Assembly (NCBI GenBank): GCA_903873735.1
Contig: CAIQPO010000097.1
Coordinates: forward strand, 1 to 8,156
Reading direction: 5' to 3'
Source: Candidatus Collierbacteria bacterium
Lineage (GTDB): Bacteria > Patescibacteriota > Microgenomatia > UBA1400 > MFAQ01
Length of the DNA stretch: 8,156 nucleotides
The translations under genes and the position numbers were made by a program. Below, piece by piece: positions 5,694 to 8,156 of this stretch (the first letter of the stretch is position 1; every line of letters starts with the position of its first letter). The notes beneath the pieces were generated by a model. That model worked only from the letters and a program-made list of their open reading frames with translations. It made no database searches and was not told the origin of the DNA.

Positions 5694-5967
5694 CCACAGA
5701 CTCACCTTACTGGTGTCCGTCTCTGCCTTAGTGGTAGCCATAGTGGCCAATTTCGTGGGTACTAATGCATTAGCCACCAAAGGCTTTGCGGTATCAGAGT
5801 CAGAATCAAAGATACTTTTAATTGAAAAGCAAAATCGCAATCTTCGAGTAAATATTGAGGAGAAGTCGAATCTTCAGGGGATGTCTGCTCAAGCTGAATA
5901 TCGAGGTTTCATTAGCGCTTCCAATATTGTCTTTGTACCAACTCCCCCTACCACAGCCTTACGCTAG
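5659..5967 (+). CDS. ftsL: FtsL/DivIC-like cell division protein
   Basis: This 102-residue bitopic membrane protein has a short cytoplasmic N-terminus, one transmembrane segment (about 15-36, LTLLVSVSALVVAIVANFVG), a predicted coiled coil (about 46-76, ESKILLIEKQNRNLRVNIEE) and a C-terminal ASNIVFV...ALR tail. The layout matches FtsL/DivIC proteins, which form a complex with FtsB/FtsQ to activate FtsWI septal synthesis, and the gene sits in the usual ftsL position between rsmH and the penicillin-binding protein. Sequence identity in this family is low, so topology and context carry the call. The start is uncertain: GTG at 5659 overlaps rsmH by 35 nt, and later in-frame candidates (CTG 5710, GTG 5713) would cut into the membrane segment. 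The gap to the next gene is 17 nt. Confidence 0.75.
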   Translation: MPSLDSLEKIINHRLTLLVSVSALVVAIVANFVGTNALATKGFAVSESESKILLIEKQNRNLRVNIEEKSNLQGMSAQAEYRGFISASNIVFVPTPPTTALR

Positions 5968-5984
5968 TAGAATAAAGGTAAGAC

Positions 5985-7673
5985 ATGGTTAGTCATCCTT
6001 CTTTTAGCGTCACCCAAAAACGACTTAAGATAATCTTTTATCTGGCTCCAATTTTTACTCTTCTAATCTTTACTCGCCTCTTTTACTGGCAGATCATCAA
6101 AGGCCCAGAGCTTCAATCAAAGGCAATAAAACAGCATTCAGCTATTTCATATCTAAAGGCTAGACGTGGAGACATTCTGGACTCCGAAGGGGGAGTGCTG
6201 GCAGGTACCAAAAACTTGTATCACTTGTTTGTCTACAAGCCACAGTTGGAAATCTCTCAATCAGAACTAATTACCAGACTTACCGAAAACCTTACGCCTG
6301 ATTCAGTGGGTACAGCTCCAGCTGATTACAAAGACCTCTTTCTCAAGCGCCTATCACTCTCCTCAAACTGGGTTTCACTAAAACACTACGTCAAACCTGA
6401 AGACAAAGATAAAATTTCCAAACTAGAGATAAAAGGAGTTGGTTTTGAAGATGAATTTGTTCGCTACTATCCTGAAGCTAGTATGTCGGCACATGTCCTT
6501 GGCTTTGTTGGCCAGGATATGGCAGGCGAGGAACAAGGTTATTTTGGAATTGAAGGATTTCTTGACCGCACCCTACGCGGAAGAGGTGGAAAGATTAGGA
6601 CAGAAAAGGACGTAAGAGGTAATCCAATTTTGGTAGGTGACTACCAATTGCTTCATTCCCAAGAAGGTAATACCATCAGAACTACTATTGATAAAAAAGT
6701 CCAGTTTATTGTCGAGAACAAGCTCAAAGATGGCTTAGCAAAGTATCAGGCGTCAGCAGGAAATGTGATTGTAATGGAATCAAAAACAGGAAAAATAAGA
6801 GCCATGGCTTCATTTCCTAATTACGACCCGCAAGACTTCTCCGCATTTCCTTCAAATGTCTACAAAAACCCCAACGCTGCAGATCTCTTTGAGCCAGGAT
6901 CAATTTTTAAAGTGCTTATTATGGCTGCAGGCTTTAATGAAAAAGTTGTTTCTCCAGACACCGCTTGTGATATCTGCGCTGGTCCAGTGGTAATTGGAAA
7001 ATACGCGATAAAAACGTGGGATGAAACTTACCGCGCCGGTTCCACTATGAGTGATGTGATTATTCATTCGGATAATACTGGTATGGTGTTTGTGGCGAGG
7101 AAACTGGGAAGAGATAAATTCGCAGACTATCTATCTAAATTTGGATTTGGAAAACACACTGGTATTGAGCTTCAAGAGGAAGTGTCAGGGCAAATAAAAG
7201 AGGCTAAGGATTTGGGTGATATCGACATTGCCACCGAATCTTTTGGTCAAGGAATTGCAGTTACGCCAATTCAAATGATAACAGCAGTAAATACTATCGC
7301 AAACAAAGGTAATAGAATTAGACCGACGCTTTTAGAAGAAAACATGCCTGAACCAAAAGACTTTCTTTCAGTTCTTTCTCCCGAAGCTGTAAATCAAATT
7401 ACGGAAGTAATGGTAAAAGCGGTAGAGCAAGGTGAGGCAAAATGGGCTAAGCCTAAGGGTCTGGTTGTAGCTGGAAAAACAGGAACCGCTCAAATCCCAA
7501 TCGAAGGACATTATGATCCAGAAAAGACTATCGCCAGCTTTGTTGGTTTCTATCCAGCATATAATCCAAAGTACACGATGCTTGTCACCTTAAGAGAGCC
7601 AAAAACTTCACCTTGGGGATCGGAAACAGCCGCTCCTCTTTGGTTTACGATTGCTAAGAGTCTTTTGCTATAA
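5985..7673 (+). CDS. ftsI: Class B penicillin-binding protein (FtsI/PBP2-type transpeptidase)
   Basis: This enzyme cross-links septal peptidoglycan outside the membrane, normally with an FtsW glycosyltransferase. The 562-residue product has a cytoplasmic tip, one transmembrane anchor (about 14-38), a dimerisation/pedestal domain with RRGDILDSEGGVLA (60-73) and GFVGQDMAGEEQGYFGIE (173-190), and a transpeptidase domain from about 255 to the end. The active-site motifs are intact: SIFK with nucleophile Ser306 and Lys309 (EPGSIFK), SDN (362-364) and KTGT (498-501). There is no PASTA domain after the catalytic domain, unlike many Gram-positive homologues. AAAGG (5974-5978) lies 6 nt before the ATG and is a plausible, moderate Shine-Dalgarno. 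Position after the ftsL-like gene favours FtsI over elongation-type PBP2. The gene symbol is by context; the class B call is firm. Confidence 0.92.
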   Translation: MVSHPSFSVTQKRLKIIFYLAPIFTLLIFTRLFYWQIIKGPELQSKAIKQHSAISYLKARRGDILDSEGGVLAGTKNLYHLFVYKPQLEISQSELITRLTENLTPDSVGTAPADYKDLFLKRLSLSSNWVSLKHYVKPEDKDKISKLEIKGVGFEDEFVRYYPEASMSAHVLGFVGQDMAGEEQGYFGIEGFLDRTLRGRGGKIRTEKDVRGNPILVGDYQLLHSQEGNTIRTTIDKKVQFIVENKLKDGLAKYQASAGNVIVMESKTGKIRAMASFPNYDPQDFSAFPSNVYKNPNAADLFEPGSIFKVLIMAAGFNEKVVSPDTACDICAGPVVIGKYAIKTWDETYRAGSTMSDVIIHSDNTGMVFVARKLGRDKFADYLSKFGFGKHTGIELQEEVSGQIKEAKDLGDIDIATESFGQGIAVTPIQMITAVNTIANKGNRIRPTLLEENMPEPKDFLSVLSPEAVNQITEVMVKAVEQGEAKWAKPKGLVVAGKTGTAQIPIEGHYDPEKTIASFVGFYPAYNPKYTMLVTLREPKTSPWGSETAAPLWFTIAKSLLL

Positions 7674-7693
7674 AATACTTAAAGATTTACAAT
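7665..7693 (+). promoter_or_regulatory. Possible promoter for dgkA giving a near-leaderless transcript
   Basis: TTGCTA (7665-7670, 4/6 match) and TACAAT (7688-7693, 5/6 match) are separated by exactly 17 bp. The -10 is only 7 nt from the ATG at 7701, which lacks a Shine-Dalgarno, so transcription would begin at or next to the start codon. The -35 overlaps the last two codons of ftsI. It may also simply be AT-rich intergenic sequence. Confidence 0.35.
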
Positions 7694-7700
7694 AGACACA

Positions 7701-8072
7701 ATGCTAGCAAGAATTCGACGTCATACAGTCTCTTTCAAACACGCAGCTGAAGGGATAATCTACACTTTCAAATCCCAGCCCAATTTTCGTTTTCACACAA
7801 TTGCCATGATCTGTGTAATTTTGGCTGGAATTTATTTTGAGATTTCTTATTTTGAATGGCTAGCCCTCATCTTTACCTTCAATATGGTGCTGGTTAGTGA
7901 GATGGTCAATACTGCCATTGAATCTGTAGTTGATCTAGTTACCAAAGAGATTAGAGTTGAGGCAAAGATTGCCAAAGACGTAGCAGCAGGTATGGTGCTG
8001 GTTTCCGCAGTTTGCGCCATTGCCATCGGCATCTACATCTTTCTCCCCAAGATATTATTAAGTATCAGTTAA
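7701..8072 (+). CDS. dgkA: DgkA-family lipid kinase, probably undecaprenol kinase
   Basis: The 123-residue product is a small integral membrane kinase of the diacylglycerol kinase family, with an amphipathic N-terminus (SFKHAAEGIIYTFKSQPNFRFH, about 11-32) and three membrane segments (about 34-50, 54-75, 95-115). The family signature is intact: EMVNTAIE (67-74) with Glu67, Asn70 and Glu74 at catalytic or metal-binding positions, then VVDLV and AKDVAAGMVL (91-100). In Gram-positive-type bacteria members of this family (UdpK) phosphorylate undecaprenol to undecaprenyl phosphate. Its place between ftsI and a mraY-like gene supports that role over diacylglycerol recycling, because undecaprenyl phosphate is the substrate of MraY. 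Substrate assignment is inference from context. The next gene begins one base after its stop codon. Confidence 0.9.
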   Translation: MLARIRRHTVSFKHAAEGIIYTFKSQPNFRFHTIAMICVILAGIYFEISYFEWLALIFTFNMVLVSEMVNTAIESVVDLVTKEIRVEAKIAKDVAAGMVLVSAVCAIAIGIYIFLPKILLSIS

Positions 8073-8073
8073 A

Positions 8074-8156
8074 ATGTCACTTTTTTTAGGAGTCTTGATC
8101 TTTTCCTTTATCGTCCATGCTCTGGCTATTGTTCCCTTTGTAAATTTCTTATATCA
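8074..8156 (+). CDS. mraY: Probable MraY N-terminus (3' end outside window)
   Basis: An open frame starts with ATG at 8074, one nucleotide after the dgkA stop, and runs off the window with 27 complete codons. The residues form one hydrophobic membrane segment (LFLGVLIFSFIVHALAIV) followed by PFVNFLY, which resembles the first helix of phospho-N-acetylmuramoyl-pentapeptide transferase, where a membrane helix is followed by 'P-x-x-x-x-L-Y'. MraY transfers phospho-MurNAc-pentapeptide to undecaprenyl phosphate to make lipid I. The dcw context and the neighbouring lipid kinase support the call, but too little sequence is present to be certain; another polytopic dcw protein such as FtsW is possible. 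Confidence 0.6.
   Translation, partial: MSLFLGVLIFSFIVHALAIVPFVNFLY

Noticed and set aside
4874..5840. Minus-strand open frames opposite rsmH and the ftsL-like gene
   Set aside because: They are antisense shadows without ribosome sites, promoters or recognisable motifs.
7847..8032. A minus-strand open frame opposite dgkA
   Set aside because: It is antisense to a conserved kinase, and its composition (Thr/Ser/Ala/Met) is what the reverse of a membrane-segment gene produces.
8020..8058. TTGCCA and TATTAT before the mraY-like gene as a promoter
   Set aside because: The spacing of 27 bp is too long for a sigma70-type promoter.
1..8156. UGA recoded as glycine, as in some Patescibacteria
   Set aside because: mraZ ends at TGA exactly at the rsmH start, an in-frame TGA sits just before the mraZ start, and no gene needs read-through of UGA.

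Overview
The window looks like a fragment of a Candidate Phyla Radiation (Patescibacteria) genome, possibly of the Microgenomates or WWE3-like lineages. This rests on family content and divergence rather than a marker-gene tree. The clues are a DUF4012 protein (very common in these phyla), a short zinc-finger-less RecO, a single-chain glycyl-tRNA synthetase with a divergent LRGELAQG motif, and a compact division/wall cluster made of small, divergent members. All genes are on the + strand and tightly packed. The genetic code appears standard with UGA as stop: mraZ ends in TGA and no gene needs UGA read as glycine. This argues against the Gracilibacteria and SR1 lineages, which recode UGA.

Left block (1-3781): the C-terminal part of a DUF4012 protein, recO (recombination mediator), glyS (glycyl-tRNA synthetase) and a lipoprotein of unknown function, separated by only 6-12 nt and probably co-transcribed. 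None has a convincing Shine-Dalgarno sequence.

Middle unit (about 3791-4215): a self-contained monocistronic unit. It has a good sigma70-type promoter, a leader of about 63 nt that can be drawn as an H-type pseudoknot abutting the ribosome binding site, the strongest Shine-Dalgarno in the window (GGAGG), a 94-codon gene I do not recognise, and a strong intrinsic terminator. This is the least explained part of the window and the best candidate for something undescribed.

Right block (4216-8156): the start of a dcw (division and cell wall) cluster, mraZ-rsmH-ftsL-like-ftsI/pbp-dgkA(udpK)-mraY(partial). Upstream of mraZ lie two nearly perfect 10-bp direct repeats matching MraZ boxes, embedded between and within two candidate promoters, so autoregulation by MraZ is likely. 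MraZ would set transcription. RsmH methylates 16S rRNA. The FtsL-like protein and the class B penicillin-binding protein act at the septum. The DgkA-family kinase probably recycles undecaprenol to undecaprenyl phosphate, the lipid acceptor used by the MraY-like enzyme encoded next. No mobile element, CRISPR array, tRNA or rRNA was seen, and no gene-free stretch exceeds 300 bases (the longest, 4174-4335, is 162 nt).
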